Shown piece by piece: positions 46,044-58,400 of a DNA stretch of 64,000 nucleotides. Source of the DNA: Flammula alnicola (taxonomy: Eukaryota; Basidiomycota; Agaricomycetes; Agaricales; Strophariaceae); NCBI GenBank assembly GCA_015499995.1, contig JADNRV010000250.1:1-64000 (forward strand). The letters run 5' to 3'. Numbering within the stretch: the stretch's first letter is position 1; every line of letters begins with the position of its first letter. Below the pieces are notes generated by a model. It was not told the origin of the DNA and made no database searches. It saw only the letters and a list, made by a program, of their open reading frames with translations. Both the position numbers and the translations under genes were made by a program.

Positions 46044-46457
46044 ATGGACGACTTGTGTAGAAACCGACATTGGATTTACAGCTATAGTTGTAATTTCCTG
46101 ACCAAGGTGTTTCACTATTTCAGAAGTCACGATAAAAAGAAACATCAAGCTGTGCTGCGGTCAGAGAGCAGTTATTCAAAGTCAAGTCGCCCATTTTCGA
46201 ACAGGTTGCACTACTCCATAATTTCTCGCAAGCAAAGACATTGCTTATCCGGATCACGCTTCGAAAAGGTGTTGAAGGCAGTGCATGCAACTGGAAGGTC
46301 GAGACTAAGTACTCAAGCGAAGATTACAGAAATTGACAAGTACAAAAACTTTATTGAAGAGACCAAATTATTTCGAGAGTATTGAAGAAACTATAGAGAC
46401 ATATAACTTTGAAACCGCTAAAACATTGAAAATATTCAAAAAAAAAAAAAGCGACCT
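46044..46457. other. Convergent intergenic, SDR 4 / MIF4G-like protein X
   Basis: Contains an A run (about 46440-46450). No gene seen. Confidence 0.55.
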
Positions 46458-47763
46458 TCATGGCCTAATAGCAAGATTGGGTCCGACCAGCGTTCCGCTG
46501 TTGTTCTGTAAGAATACTTTGTTATCGCCGACGATGGCTTTGATCCTCGCGATAGTTGCTGCAGTATTCGGCCCATACGGAATGACAGCTATGTCGTATT
46601 GAATCTGCTTCGATGCTTCCACCAGATTCTCGCAAAATGTCGTCACATCGACATCCAAATTCACCCCAGCTTCTCTCCAAAAGCGCGATCCAGCATGTCT
46701 GAGGATGTTCTCGATAGCGAGAAGGTGTTCGACAACAGCCATGTTACGAAAAAGGATGCGAATGCATTCTTTCGTGTCGTGTCTATTGAGAAACTTGTGC
46801 AGGTACAAGCACCCAACAAATTTGCAAAGATAAAGAGCGGATGTCATGCGATTGACATACTCTGGAGAGGGATTATAGAAGTCGAGCGGCTTGCGTTGAT
46901 ATGCCTATGAAAATGGACGTCAGCATCATAGGACGCGCCATTTTGCGGGAAAGAGAGTAACTTACAGCGTGAAAGAAACCGGCAAAAGTTTCACTGGTAA
47001 ACTGTGCTATGAAACCGGAAAATTTTTCACTGAAAGTAGAGGCAGGTATTCCTTCAGCGAAGGCGGTGCGCACGCGATCTGCGAATGCTGCCAAGGTATC
47101 CATATCCTGGGTCTTGTCGGAGCCGCTCCAAACGAAAGCGCGTGCGAGGTCGGCGACTTCATCCTCGCTCCAACGCCCGGAACGAACGATTGCCCTTGCA
47201 TATTGAACGCTGAAATCAGGATTGCCAATAGGACGGCCCTTGTTAAAGGTTTTCGACCAGAAATGGACCGACGATGGATATGGGGCAACCTCGAGAGGAG
47301 GAGGTGCAGACGTCTTCCATGTATTTGTCTGATCCGCCGTTGACCGATTAAAGTGGGATTGCACAGGAGTTACAGAGTCATCAAAATTCTGGATATCTGC
47401 TCTCCTGGCCAAGTTGTTCGGCGCAAAAGGGCCAGCGTAGGCCAACTGAGGTAGCTGGGTGGGCATCCACACCTTGTCGAGAGAGAGAGGGTTGAAACCA
47501 ACGGGTTCAACCACTGTCGGTGGTGCCGGAGACACATCCATGAAAAGCTTGCGTACAAAATCTGCATCCAATGTAGCAGCGCCCGAGCTATAGAGAGTCG
47601 AGGAAGGGGAAGGATTGGTACTGTTGCGGGAAGGAGTGCTGTGTGGGGTATAGGGCCGTGCGTTAGCATTGAGTTGGCCACGCGTTACATCAAAGCCGGT
47701 TCGTATAGGTTGGGGTTCGAACACGGTGTTCAATCCAGCATGGACGGGATTGCTACGCGACAT
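46458..47763 (-). CDS. Putative MIF4G-like protein X
   Basis: Exons 47763-46966 and 46904-46458, giving 414 aa. The frame is open upstream to 47943, but ATG 47763 (MSRSNPVHAGLNTVFEP) fits the start of the paralogue at 50611 (NRCFEP). The N-terminal half is Ser/Pro/Asn-rich. The C-terminal half is helical: LYLCKFVGCLYLHKFLN..IRILFRN..AIENILRHAGSRFW, which recalls the MIF4G helix pattern of eIF4G (G-N-hydrophobic-IGELFK, then LL..TIGKDLD). This is pattern recognition only. If right, it could act in mRNA binding or translation control. The intron lies at the same place and phase as in protein Y. Confidence 0.6.
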
Positions 47764-49052
47764 ATTGAGGTTGAGAAATAATATGTGACGAGAGTGATCT
47801 TTAAAATAGTTCCTTGGATGTTTCCAAAGTGAATGATGCTGGTCGGCTGTAGTTGAAGAGCAAGATGAGGATGAGAGAAATTGGGGCAAACGGACGCTCC
47901 ACGCACTGATATTTAAGCGATTGGAGTTAGGGCCTAAGCACACTCAAGGTGGCTTTCAAGCGCAAAGTGGATGAGGCCAAGTGCCACTGGGCCAGATTTC
48001 GACTGCCGCTTTCCCGAGGTCGGACAATGTAAAAGCGGAAAAGTAGGAAGCACAATTCTCGGGGGATATGTGTGTGTGCTTTGGCCATAGAATACGGAAG
48101 GCAAGAAGAGACGCGTCGCGAAATCTGGAAAAGTATGGTTAAAGCTGTAAAGCGCCAGGTGAACCTATCAAAGAGTTCCCACCACGACCCCTTTGTTGTT
48201 CTATGGCGACAATCCAAGATGGCTCAGGACACAAAGGTCATCCAATCGTTGTTCTGCCCAATGGTGCCTTCGAAATAGCAAGCCTATAAATCTTGAACAG
48301 ACGGTCGTTATGCGCCAATTGTCAAGAAACAGTGCGTTATCACGATAGTAGATGTGGCAGACCCATCCCAGCTTATAGGTGGTGCAATCGTCGAAGCACA
48401 AAAACGGGAAGCATAGTGCCTGCTGGACGGAACGAGAATCCGTTTGCCTCGAGCTTTTGGATATTTGGTAAGTAATTACATATATATTTTTGTCGCGAAA
48501 TTGCCGACCTGGTGGTATGCTTTGCATGGCGACCCTGTTTTCAAGATGTTTACAAATGACGTCGTGGCCATAGTCAACCACTCGACGTGAATTTCAGGGC
48601 CTGGAGAATTAATGACATGAAGGGATAACAGTGTCAAGGGTTCGACTTTTTGAAATCTAGAACAAGCAAAGAACAAGGGTACGTTGGAGGGTCCGAAGTG
48701 AATCAAGTTGACTGTTGAAGAAACTTGAAATCAACCATTTTCGGCAAGTCGGAACCGCACAGCCAATCACGCCTGTGCGCCGATCACTGAATTTAGGAAG
48801 TGCTTTTGAAGCTGGCGGATTGGCCATCCCCAAGCAGGGGAAGGGGCGCGAGTTTATAAATCGAACTTGAATGAGGGTATAAATAATTCTCACTACTGCA
48901 CAGGCATCTTTAATACAGACACGGGTATATACTCTACATTAAAATCGTGACGGAGACATGAGCAATCGTGTAGAATATTTTCGTCTAACAGTCCAGGTAC
49001 CACAAATCAACTGGCCTCTTCGGAAGTTCGAAGATGGTCCATACATATAGGC
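47764..49052. other. Intergenic between proteins X and Y
   Basis: 1.29 kb, with the 5' UTR and promoter of X and the 3' end of Y. ORFs here are short and show no motif. A TATAAATAA-like box is near 48885, on the + strand, with no gene to the right on that strand. Confidence 0.5.
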
Positions 49053-50611
49053 TCATAGCTGAGATCCCGAAGTCAGGATATCCTCCCAGCCTCGAACGTA
49101 ATCCACGATGTCTGCGAGTCTTTCCAATAGTTGACCTTTCCCCCACGATTGGCCTACCACACTCTTGTCGTCGCCAAGACCTCTGCTAATAAAGTTTGCT
49201 TCTAGTCCAGCAAGGAAATCGTTTACGTGATTGTCCATTTGCAGAGCTTGGTCCTGGGCGAGCAGAAGAGTGTCCTGAGGGAGGGTTGTCTCGGCATGCC
49301 CCCCAGGCAAGGTGCTTGGGATCCAGAAGGTCGGACCACACCCCAGAACAATGTTGGAAAGAGCATCAGCATGTTCAATTGACATGAGGTCTTTAAGAAG
49401 AATGCTGATGCACATGCTGATGTGCTCTTGTCCGATGAGATTTCGCTTGTATAGCGTGGCGATGGATTTACACAGCGTTAGAGACGAGCGTACGAAGCGA
49501 GAGGATGGTCTGCTGCGGTAGCTTATCGAGCCTGGTTTAACCTGTAGTAAAAAAATAATTCAGCACCCAGACTACGCAATAAAGATTTAATGCTTACATA
49601 ATCCCAGCATTGAATGAACCTCATCAAGACAACTTCTCTCAGATTCCACGCAAAATTTTGCGCGATATCTTCTCCATGTAGCATCAAGAATTGGTGGTGA
49701 AGTTCCTCTGCTACCATTGCCACAATATCCTCCGGCTTCTGCCCTTCTTCAATTTGGAGAGCTCCCAGGTTTCCGGGCAATTCCTCGACAGGCAAGTATC
49801 GAGCTAAGTCGCAGGCTGGTAATTCTTGTCCATCCGTGTCGAAATCAGGACCAGGGTTGTACGCTGCCAGGCAGATCCTTCCTGCAAGCTCGAGAAGGCA
49901 GTCGATGTCCCACCGTCCTATGCTCGTGACGATGAATTTCATAAGCACTTCACGTTCGCGGGGCGTCGTTGAAGGTTTCAAAGCGTCGAGAAAGACAGGA
50001 AGGTATGCAGGATCAGGGCGTTGCGGCAGTTCAGCAGCGGGTGTGTCAGATCCTGATTGAGGGGAAAAGCTAACGGATGGGTGAGGAAGTCCTGGAGGAT
50101 GAAGTGGTGAAAGCGGTTGGGAGTGGAGATGAGGAGAATCGACAGTAGGAAGAGGGATTACGTGTTTGTGGAAACATGGAGATGAGTTGACGAAACTATC
50201 ATCGTTTGGAGCCAGGGCGAAAGAAGGAACAAATGGGGCAGCGAATGGGTTCAACACTTCCTTCGAAGGCGTATACGGAGAATAAGAGTCTGGGAGTTGT
50301 GATACGGAATAGGATGGAGTGTGTTGCTGCTGCTGATGATCTTGAGGGTCGTATCTTGGATAAGAAAATATCCTTTTTATGTCTTCATCCTCTAACTTTA
50401 ATGAAAGCGACGAAGAGACGCTACTTGAGGGGGATGCCGATAAATCAGGAGGATCGAGATCAGGATGCAACGCCAATGGAGAAGATCGAGGCAAGAGCGA
50501 ATAAATGTCAAGAGGAGTGAATTGCGCGGGTGCGGTAGGGATGGGAGGACCGGTATTGAAAGCATTAGGCTCGAAGCAACGGTTAAGCTCGATGATAAGG
50601 CGTGGGGGCAT
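49053..50611 (-). CDS. Putative MIF4G-like protein Y
   Basis: Exons 50611-49598 and 49541-49053, giving 500 aa; starts MPPRLIIELNRCFEP. About 190 N-terminal residues are Pro/Ser-rich and disordered. The helical part starts at LPVFLDALKPS. The second exon aligns with protein X: TLCKSIATLYKRNLIG..ISILLKDLMS..ALSNIVLGCGPTFW. The unspliced frame stops soon after 49541; splicing (56-nt intron GTAAGC..CTACAG) gives a better C-terminus and matches X. Duplicated with X on the same strand, though identity is low, so the duplication is old. Function unproved. Confidence 0.6.
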
Positions 50612-51482
50612 GCTGTAGGATGCTTAAATTTGAAAGCAAGAAAGAATGAGAATGTAAGTTTTAGTTGCGAACAAGAGAGGTAACGCCCCGCGTTCCGAGA
50701 GTTGGGCTGAAAAAGAAAGTGGGGTTCGTCGATGGATGCGATGCAAACCATGAACATCGAAGATATTTATGAGAATCTGCCAATTGCGAGCCCTGAGCTC
50801 ATGCAATAATCTTTAGTCATCGACAGGTCAAAGGGAAGAAACGAGGTTGGATACACAAAAAGGTGGGCATAGGTACCTCATGATGGTCACGGTCAGGAAG
50901 ACTTAGCCAGAGGCAAAACAATAGTGGCCCTGAGCGAAGCTGTCCATGTTGTCAATCTGACGGTCGAGTGCCATCCATGTAGCCCCAAGGATTCGGAGGA
51001 CACCTCAACACAAAACAATAGAAGGCTTGAAGATGTGGTTACCCGAATCCTGATTGAGTCGAAATCGAGTATAGTTGCTTATTATCTGGAGGGCGAACAA
51101 AATAATGAGGTGGAGGGATGAAATCAAGACTCAAGAGAGCTTACAATAGGGCAGATATCGACGTTTCCATGGCAATTTCATCGCGTGTGTTGACGCTGGA
51201 GAGTCGAGAAGGTGGGAACAAATAAATTTCGTCTCTTTTACCTGACTCGTCAACGCGTCAACTCAATACTTCCATGTCTAAAATTCTACCCAGAATTATC
51301 GCCAAGTACATACTTACTTGGAACGCAGAAAATCGAAATACAAGATAATATTCCTATGTAATACATGTATATAAAAACATATTATATATAGTCCAGGGGA
51401 GATGTATGTAGTTCCAGAAAAAAATCAACCAAGCAAAACCCTCCTTCGGGTAGGCTGAACGCTGAATAATTCAAAGAAGATG
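50612..51482. other. Intergenic upstream of protein Y
   Basis: Promoter region of Y (reading left). An ORF at 50924-51121 on + is unrecognised. A TA-rich tract lies near 51370-51390. Confidence 0.5.
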
Positions 51483-51560
51483 CTAAAGAAATCGAACCAC
51501 CTGATATACCGATGCAGCACGGATCGTATCCTCGTCGTCTTGTCTTGATATTCCATCGAG
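51483..51560 (-). pseudogene. Duplicated fragment of the last SGF29 exon
   Basis: The minus-strand frame reads DDEDTIRAASVYQVVRF-stop, against DDEDMIHNVSAYWVVQF in the last SGF29 exon just upstream (51634-51777). The DNA is similar as well. It looks like a partial tandem copy now downstream of the gene; it could also be an alternative terminal exon. Confidence 0.6.
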
Positions 51561-51633
51561 AAAGACGATTAAAGGTTTGAAATGCAAGCAGAGGAATGTA
51601 TGTAACTCACATAATATTGCACGAGGATCGCGA

Positions 51634-52918
51634 TTACTTTGGCGCACCCTGCTTCGGCGCACTAAGAAGATGTGCAGGGAATTGAACCACCCAGTAAGCC
51701 GATACATTGTGTATCATATCTTCGTCGTCTTCAAACTTTACTTGGTACGTTGGCGTATATTTTGTTGAGGAAGACGACTGTACACTATGAAAATCTTTTT
51801 TAAAAGAGAAAAACGCCTGATGTGTACTCACTTTATCACCCACAGGAACAGCGATTACCTCGGCGCGGTAGAAACAACTGGTATCGGGATATAAAGCCAG
51901 AACGGTCGAGCCAACTGGAAATATTGGATGAAGACTTAGGTGAGCTGGACTTCCAATGGCGACACCTGGCTCAGGAAGGGGCACGATGGTTTTAAGGCTG
52001 GCAGTATATGTGCTAGATCTGTGTCAATGTCGCAACAATGGAGGAGGTACATTTGTTCTTACGCGCCAGGTTGCCCGTCTTCTTGAGGTTCAGCATCTTG
52101 GACTTCATATTTTCCGCCTTCTTTACTTGAATTGATGACGCGTGTAATAATAGCGACAATCCAAGTGCCTTCTTCTGCATCCGCTGATTTGGGAGGCCGA
52201 AAAACGACCTTTCTCCCTGGCTGCAAGGGTTGTGGCCTGCTAAAAGAATCTTTCTTCGTTCTTGAATCACGCAAGTGTGATGTCGGGCCTACGGAATTCG
52301 TTCTCGGTGGCAAGGTTATCGAGACCGAGCGAGTATTTCCCAATGCCGACTGAACGGGAACGGGCGTACCAGAGGGTGATGGAGCTCTGGGACGCTTATT
52401 TCTCTTCTCTGCTGTGTACAAAGTGAATAGATGTTGCTACACTTTTGCTTCAAAACCTACCTGACAGTAAAGCCTCTGGGGCTTTCCGTAATGCTATGAG
52501 AACGCTTACACGTTCGAGAGCGTCATCAATGGCCCTGGATAACTGGTTAATGCTCCTACTTGAAAACATTTTGATTGTCGTACTTAACGTCTTGCTCAGA
52601 GTGGGTTTTAATGTCCTCGAGGCCCGAAGCTAACTTGGCCTGAATGGTCTTCAAAGATCCCAGGCCCTCGGTAGGCAATGTATCATCGGTCGGCCATGCA
52701 GATATCAGTCTATTTACTCGACCGATAGTTTCTAAAGTTGTCTGTCTGGCGTAAATAGCTGAAAGAACTCTCAACGAGTCGGAAGCGTGTGTCCAACATT
52801 CCACCTCTAACGGAAATTGCATGTTTGAATTCGGATAGTGTTAAGTTTAGTCGCCGACGCGAGACGCACCTTCAGATGAAACAGGTCGTGATGGAATGGC
52901 CCGCCGCCTACTGTCCAT
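51634..52918 (-). CDS. SGF29: SAGA-associated factor Sgf29
   Basis: Chromatin reader of the SAGA histone acetyltransferase complex. Its tandem Tudor domain binds H3K4me2/3. Exons 52918-52870, 52806-52589, 52542-52461, 52411-52063, 52018-51832, 51777-51634, giving 342 aa. The N-terminal helical half ends at ALRKAPEALLS, followed by a basic linker (KRNKRPRAPSPS). The Tudor region starts at about residue 165 (GRKVVFRPPKSADAEEGTWIVA). VLALYPDTSCFYRAEV carries the aromatic residues that form the methyl-lysine pocket in the family. Intron 2 is only 46 nt (GTTAAG..TTAACCAG); alternatives of 28-33 nt are too short. The last intron could be retained without a stop. Confidence 0.85.
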
Positions 52919-54125
52919 GTTGGATTCCAATGAGGTGCCCCACGAGAGTAAGCTGTCACAATGGGTAGACCTCCCGATTTGTTAGTTGTGGATCATGATC
53001 AAGAGTCGCGATGTTTGCCTCATTCATTAACCGTTCAAACTCCGACAACATATGTCAGTTGTTCCCTTTGACATGCTTGAAGGACAGTCGCAATGTAGAC
53101 TCCTCGTGGCGTCTGCATATACCACTTATACCCTTACTTTGATCCCCAGAACAATCCTCCTGCGAACGACGCCTGTATAGCTGGCATGGCCCATGCCAGA
53201 GATGGAGAGCACGGCCAACTGATCTCGAATTCGTACGTGAAAGTTGTTTATATGCAAAGTATGCGATGTTTCCTGTTGTTGACCTGTTACTGTAGCTCTG
53301 GTCGCCCACCATCGCAAAAATCTGGAATAAGGTCCTTCAATCCCGCCATTTTGTTGTAATGTTGGACCTCAAACCGCGTTTGCACAGCACTCAGATCGGC
53401 GAAGCGCAGGGAAGCTCGCTCCAGCCTGGAAATTCCCGGCTCGAGGTAACTGGTAAGCGCTTGCATGTTAACTTGGTGATGCAGGCTCAAATAACATGCC
53501 TCGAGGCCTCAACTGGCCTCAGCTGGCTTGTCTTCTTCAACGTTCGCCTCTCTCGCTCCTTATGTACAGGTGGATACGGAGGAGGGATTTGGGACGGTTC
53601 GAAAGACGCGTGTTTGCTTTTCATAAGACGCATCAGGCACTATGCATTGCCCAACGCGCAGACCCCATCTCTGTAAGTTCTCGTACGACGCGGCAAGGCA
53701 GTCACCAATGGCTGTAGGGTATAAAAGCGGAACGATGGTATGTCTCTTGAACAATACAACAATGTCTAAATTATTGCTAGCAAAGGTCATATCAGCACTT
53801 TTCGATTAAAAGATGTTCAACGTGCAAGCAAAAGGACTTACCGTCATGCGGCCTGTCTGTACACGTCGCAACTGGGGTAAGGAATCCGAGGTCAGCCAAA
53901 TGATACTTCGCTTTCCCCAAGGTTTCCCTGGGCCATCGACATGCTTGTAGCTCTAATCTTACTTTGGATCGATAGATATAAAGGAGGAGAGTGCATCCGT
54001 ATGGATATAAATTTACATATTACACCTTACTAATGGTAGATTTCGTCGTTGAACGTTGACGATGAAAAGGTGCTTCAACATCCAACTCTTGCTTTTCTCG
54101 GCCGGTTCATTCCTGCGGCATTCCT
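52919..54125. other. Intergenic, SGF29 upstream / translin downstream
   Basis: 1.2 kb without a recognisable gene. Open frames exist on the minus strand (53490-53287, 53312-53055 and 53790-53560), but none has a motif or credible splice partners. Confidence 0.45.
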
Positions 54126-55159
54126 TTATGGCCCACTGGTGGACGGCATTTCCGCCAATTTTCGCAAAGAGACGTCATAGACGACTAGAAGGTTGATATC
54201 ATCAGCGATAATATCAAAAGCTGCAGAGACTATTTTCATTGCCTTCTTCAATTTTCTTGAGGTCATATTTCAAGCTGTCAAATCGCCGGCGAAGCGCGTC
54301 GTTCTTCAGGTTAAGCTGATTTGAAAACGTCATAAGAAATAAAAGCTTATAGCAATGCAAACGAGAATACTGACCATTGAGAATCCGGCAAATAACTCCT
54401 TGACGAATATCGAAATTTTGATGGGCTCTTCAAAATTGCCCAGCGTCACTGCATTAACGGCGAGTCGTGACTAGAAAAATATTTCGTTAATCGAAGTAGC
54501 AAGCAAGCCAAAAGCCTCGCGTACCAACTCGTTCACCAGAGTGATCAAGCCATGCAGGTAGTCCTCTACAGGCAAAGCCAGACGATCACTCCATTCTTCT
54601 TTTACTGCAATAAAATCAAAGCCCGTTAGTTAGTGGTTTAGCTAAATTCATGTGCGTGTGTATGTGCTCACTCCCAAGGACGTAAGCAACGCCTTCAAGT
54701 GAAAGCAGTTTCCCGTTTAATAGGTATTCAATTAAAACCGCTGCGAAGACGGCGGTCCTAATAGAATTGGACCACATCTCCTTCCAGCGCCAGAATTGGT
54801 TCTCTGGGATGATCATGGCGAGAGCATAGGTCACTTCACTAACGCTCAGCAATGTTGGCTTAACAGTGTCTAATAGGGAAGGCACTGGTGTTGTGCAATG
54901 CAAAAAAAGATCAATCGACGCGTGTGTAGATGTTGGGCAATGAAACTGACTTGCGTCCGGGGGAGTGGAGTGAATTTTGTTGAGCACTCCGACCATCGTT
55001 CGCGTCTTCTTGTCTAACTCGTTCACTTGATCTTTGATTTTCTGCAACGGAGTAGGCACAACTCGCCATTTATCAAGTGAGGAGTAGAGGAATCACCTCG
55101 CGCAATTCAACATCACGATCAAGCAGGGTGTTGATTCTTTCTAACGCAGCTGGATCCAT
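54126..55159 (-). CDS. Translin (7 exons)
   Basis: Octameric single-stranded RNA/DNA-binding protein; with its partner TRAX forms the C3PO RNase. Exons 55159-55097, 55041-54951, 54884-54672, 54604-54525, 54470-54375, 54315-54243, 54184-54126, giving 224 aa (human 228). Family landmarks: ENQFWRWKEMWSNSIRTAVF, KLLSLEGVAYVLG, SRLAVNAVTLGNF and LNLKNDALRRRFDSLKYDLK, then IEEVVYDVSLRKLAE. The last intron (54242-54185) has a GC donor, GAAG|GCAATG. Without it the protein would end in a non-conserved tail; with it the conserved VVYD ending is recovered. Introns 2 and 5 have GTCAGT donors. Confidence 0.92.
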
Positions 55160-55477
55160 GGATGGGGTACTTTCTGAAGGACTGAAAACAGCACTGAGCT
55201 CGTCGGCGACGATAAATTACAAAATCTCACGCACGCCACGTGCCCCGACGAAGCGCGTCAGGAGTTCCTCTTTGCTTCAACAAATGTCAGGGCCAGTCAT
55301 TTATATGTCCGAGTCTGTGGCCCTGCAGCTCCCTTTTAACGCCTTACTCCTCTTTTTTCTTTGGTTCGACGTTCTCTCTTTCCTTGTGACAAAGCTGTTT
55401 TTGTTTTCCAACCATTTCGATCTCGGAACTCGTAGAGTTCCCAGTTTGCTCACCAGCGACGAGCTTCAACACATTCT
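55160..55477. other. Divergent promoter region, translin / SEN1
   Basis: 318 bp between the two start codons, so the two housekeeping genes probably share regulatory sequence. No other gene. Confidence 0.6.
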
Positions 55478-58400
55478 ATGACCGCTCCTCCTGTGGCCGA
55501 TGTCAAGAAATTGCTTGCGGAGTTCCGCAATAATCCTCCAGACACGCACACTGCCTCAGATCCAGTCCTCGAAGCATTGTTCCTATACCTCATCAACGTG
55601 CCTCTTGGTCCTGCAGGCGAGGTCCACTGGTTTTGCGAAAAGGCCGATGCTACTACCGTGGAGACCGCATCCTTTTTGATACGTTTGATGGCATACTGCG
55701 GCGAACGAGTTGACAACTGGAAGACAAGCCTGCATCAATGCTTATCGTATTGTGCTTTCTGTGTACATGGGTTCGAAATGAGCAAGATTGCTTCGGGGAA
55801 TCCGTACGTTCTTTTATCGAAATCTTCCATGATTCAATGAAGTTCACGATTTGTCGCCTAATTTTCTGGGTATTACAACACCGATAGATATTTTGGAGCT
55901 TTCTCCAACCTCGCACTGGAAGAATTCTTTAAGGTGTTTGAGAAGTGGGAGCTCGAAGAAGTCCTTAAGGATATTGCCCTGGCCGATGCTCGGTCAACCC
56001 CATCGAAATCCTTACCCAGTGGCACCCTGTATCGAATGGTGTCCAATTGGACTATTTTCTGCGACCGTCGTGTGATGTCCTACCTCCAAGCACACATTCC
56101 ATCAAATTCCCTTACTACCTCCTGGCCAGATCACATTCTACCACCCGGCTTATTAGTCCTATTGATCGCTGAGGACGTTGAGCTACGAAAATGGGCCGGA
56201 ACCCGTGCATCAAGAAGTAAACTTATTCCTCTCAACCAATTTGCGGGCTCGTACGCCAAAGCTCTGGGAGTTATTGTTTCTGTCATGCAGAATCCACATC
56301 AAGGCCCGCAACCGCCGTTAAATCACCTTCAATTTGCGCAGTCTTCAGAGATGTGGTCTGGGGTTTATGCCATCCTACGGCTTATTCCCCCGGATTGGTT
56401 CAAATCAGACTCTGAACAACCCCTTGTATTGAAACGCCTAATAACGAGTCATCTTCAAGATCAAGCTCGATGTTAGCGTGTCTTTGATTCTCCGTCGTTT
56501 TCGACTCTAACTTAGCCCATCTCTATTGCCAGATTTCTTTGACGTTTTCAAATGCTTCAATCTTCTTCTAAAACGCCTTGCTCAGCACATATGGATTAAA
56601 GAAGGGCCAGAGTATCCTCGTGTTGTCTTCGACGAGATCACAGGCAATACATTTTATATGGACCTATTACGCTCCATCAATCCATCCGAGCCAGGATCTC
56701 CCTACTTGGCTTGGTTCCAAGAATACTTGTCAACGCTCCGCGGCGAGAGCATTTATGGAGGTATTTTGGCGAAAGTTACCGACTTCCTGTGCGATGATTC
56801 TCCGCACGAACAACTTCGGCAAGTCCGACCAGTTCTTATGAACACCTCGATAACTGTGAGGTTCTTTCTTGAAAATCGAACGATCCAATAATTCACGTTT
56901 GAGTGCAGATATTCAATAGTGAATTTCGCCGATTGCGTAACGATAACAATGTACAGCATAGGAAGGATGTTGAAAAGGCCCTCGATGTTCATACCGACAC
57001 TATCATATCTATGGCTTATGGCAACAAACACAACGGCACCGAATGGAAGAATGCCCGAGACTCGGCGCGTAATCTTGTCGAGGGAGTCCTCGCTGTTGAC
57101 ATACGATCTGTCCATGACACCATCAACTCCTTATGCCGTATCCTTGGTCAATGCAAGCAAGGTCTCAAACCTGACTCTCTACCGACCTTTTCGATCCGAG
57201 AGAAGATGTGGGCAACATTATACTCTACACTCCAAACTTACTCTACACTCCAGACCCAAGGTATCAACGCCCTCGCCAGTATTATTTGCATCGTATCCAA
57301 GGCCGCGCATTTCAGTTCCATTAAAACGGACGTCTTCAGCAGCCAGTGGAAATTACCGGGAGGCGATCAACTACTGGAGGACATTAATCAAGCCTTGCTA
57401 ATATTTCAAGGCGGCTTTTCATCCTCAATATCTGCGTTTGCAGCATACGGCGCTTCCAGTAACGCACTCGATATTCTACAGTGCAGCGGCGTCGGAAAAT
57501 CTGTCATGCTCCTTTTGCTATCTCCCATACAAGATTTCCAGACGGCTAGCAAGACTCTTGCAGGATTGGCATTCGATGTGGATGGGAGAGCGGAATGTTT
57601 TCGAGCCATGCTGGAAAACCTTCCCATTGAAGCTTTGGATGGCATCTTTGAATTCCTTGAAACCTTTCGTCGTCACGCATTGGCGATGCCGGAGGCCAGC
57701 AGCTTATCGGCGACGTTGGTTCTTTGCTTCGCAGATATTCTGGACGTTCTATGTGCCAGCCCAGATGGCTTACTGCATAGCTCCTATTTCCTTCGTGTCA
57801 ATGACGAGAATGGGCCCGCGGCCCGAATGCCACAATTTTGGAAGGTCTTGACGGAAGCATTGTCCATCATCTACAGGCGAACGCCAATGTGGGCAAATTA
57901 TAACGACATTCAGGATATGGTGAATTGGATGAGAGACGCTTTGATATTGGCCAGAGATGTGCTCAAACAGTGGAGGGTCATCGAAAGCGCCGCCAATGTC
58001 TACGCCAAGGCTCCTGCTAAGCCCACGAAGCCAGGGAAAATTTCTCCTATCGGTCGACAAATGATTGCAGGCCTCCAGGAGTTCTTACCTGAACTTGTCA
58101 GGTGGCTTCGCCTAACTGACGAGGAGCTCTTACATCAATCATTCTCCCTGCTCAACAGTCTTTTCGACGTTATGAAGGAGACCCACATCCGGCCTTCAGA
58201 CGCAGCATTGTCCAAGCTATCGAAGTATGTCGAGGGTGTAAGGAGTATTGCTCAATCGACGGCTCGAGAGCAGAAGACTCGCCTTGATTCGGGTCGCTTG
58301 CTGCAGCTATCAGAAGTTCTTGCCTACTTTGATGAAGGAGGAAGCGGTGATGAAGTGACAATTGTATCTCACACGCTGCCGCCTAAGGAACCTGTTGCAG

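Noticed and set aside
52561..52588. A 28- or 33-nt intron in SGF29 ending at AAGTAG
   Set aside because: Too short for splicing. The 46-nt intron ending TTAACCAG keeps frame and has a branch-like sequence.
53055..53790. Possible minus-strand gene between SGF29 and translin
   Set aside because: Open frames lack motifs, and no set of splice sites gives a convincing protein.
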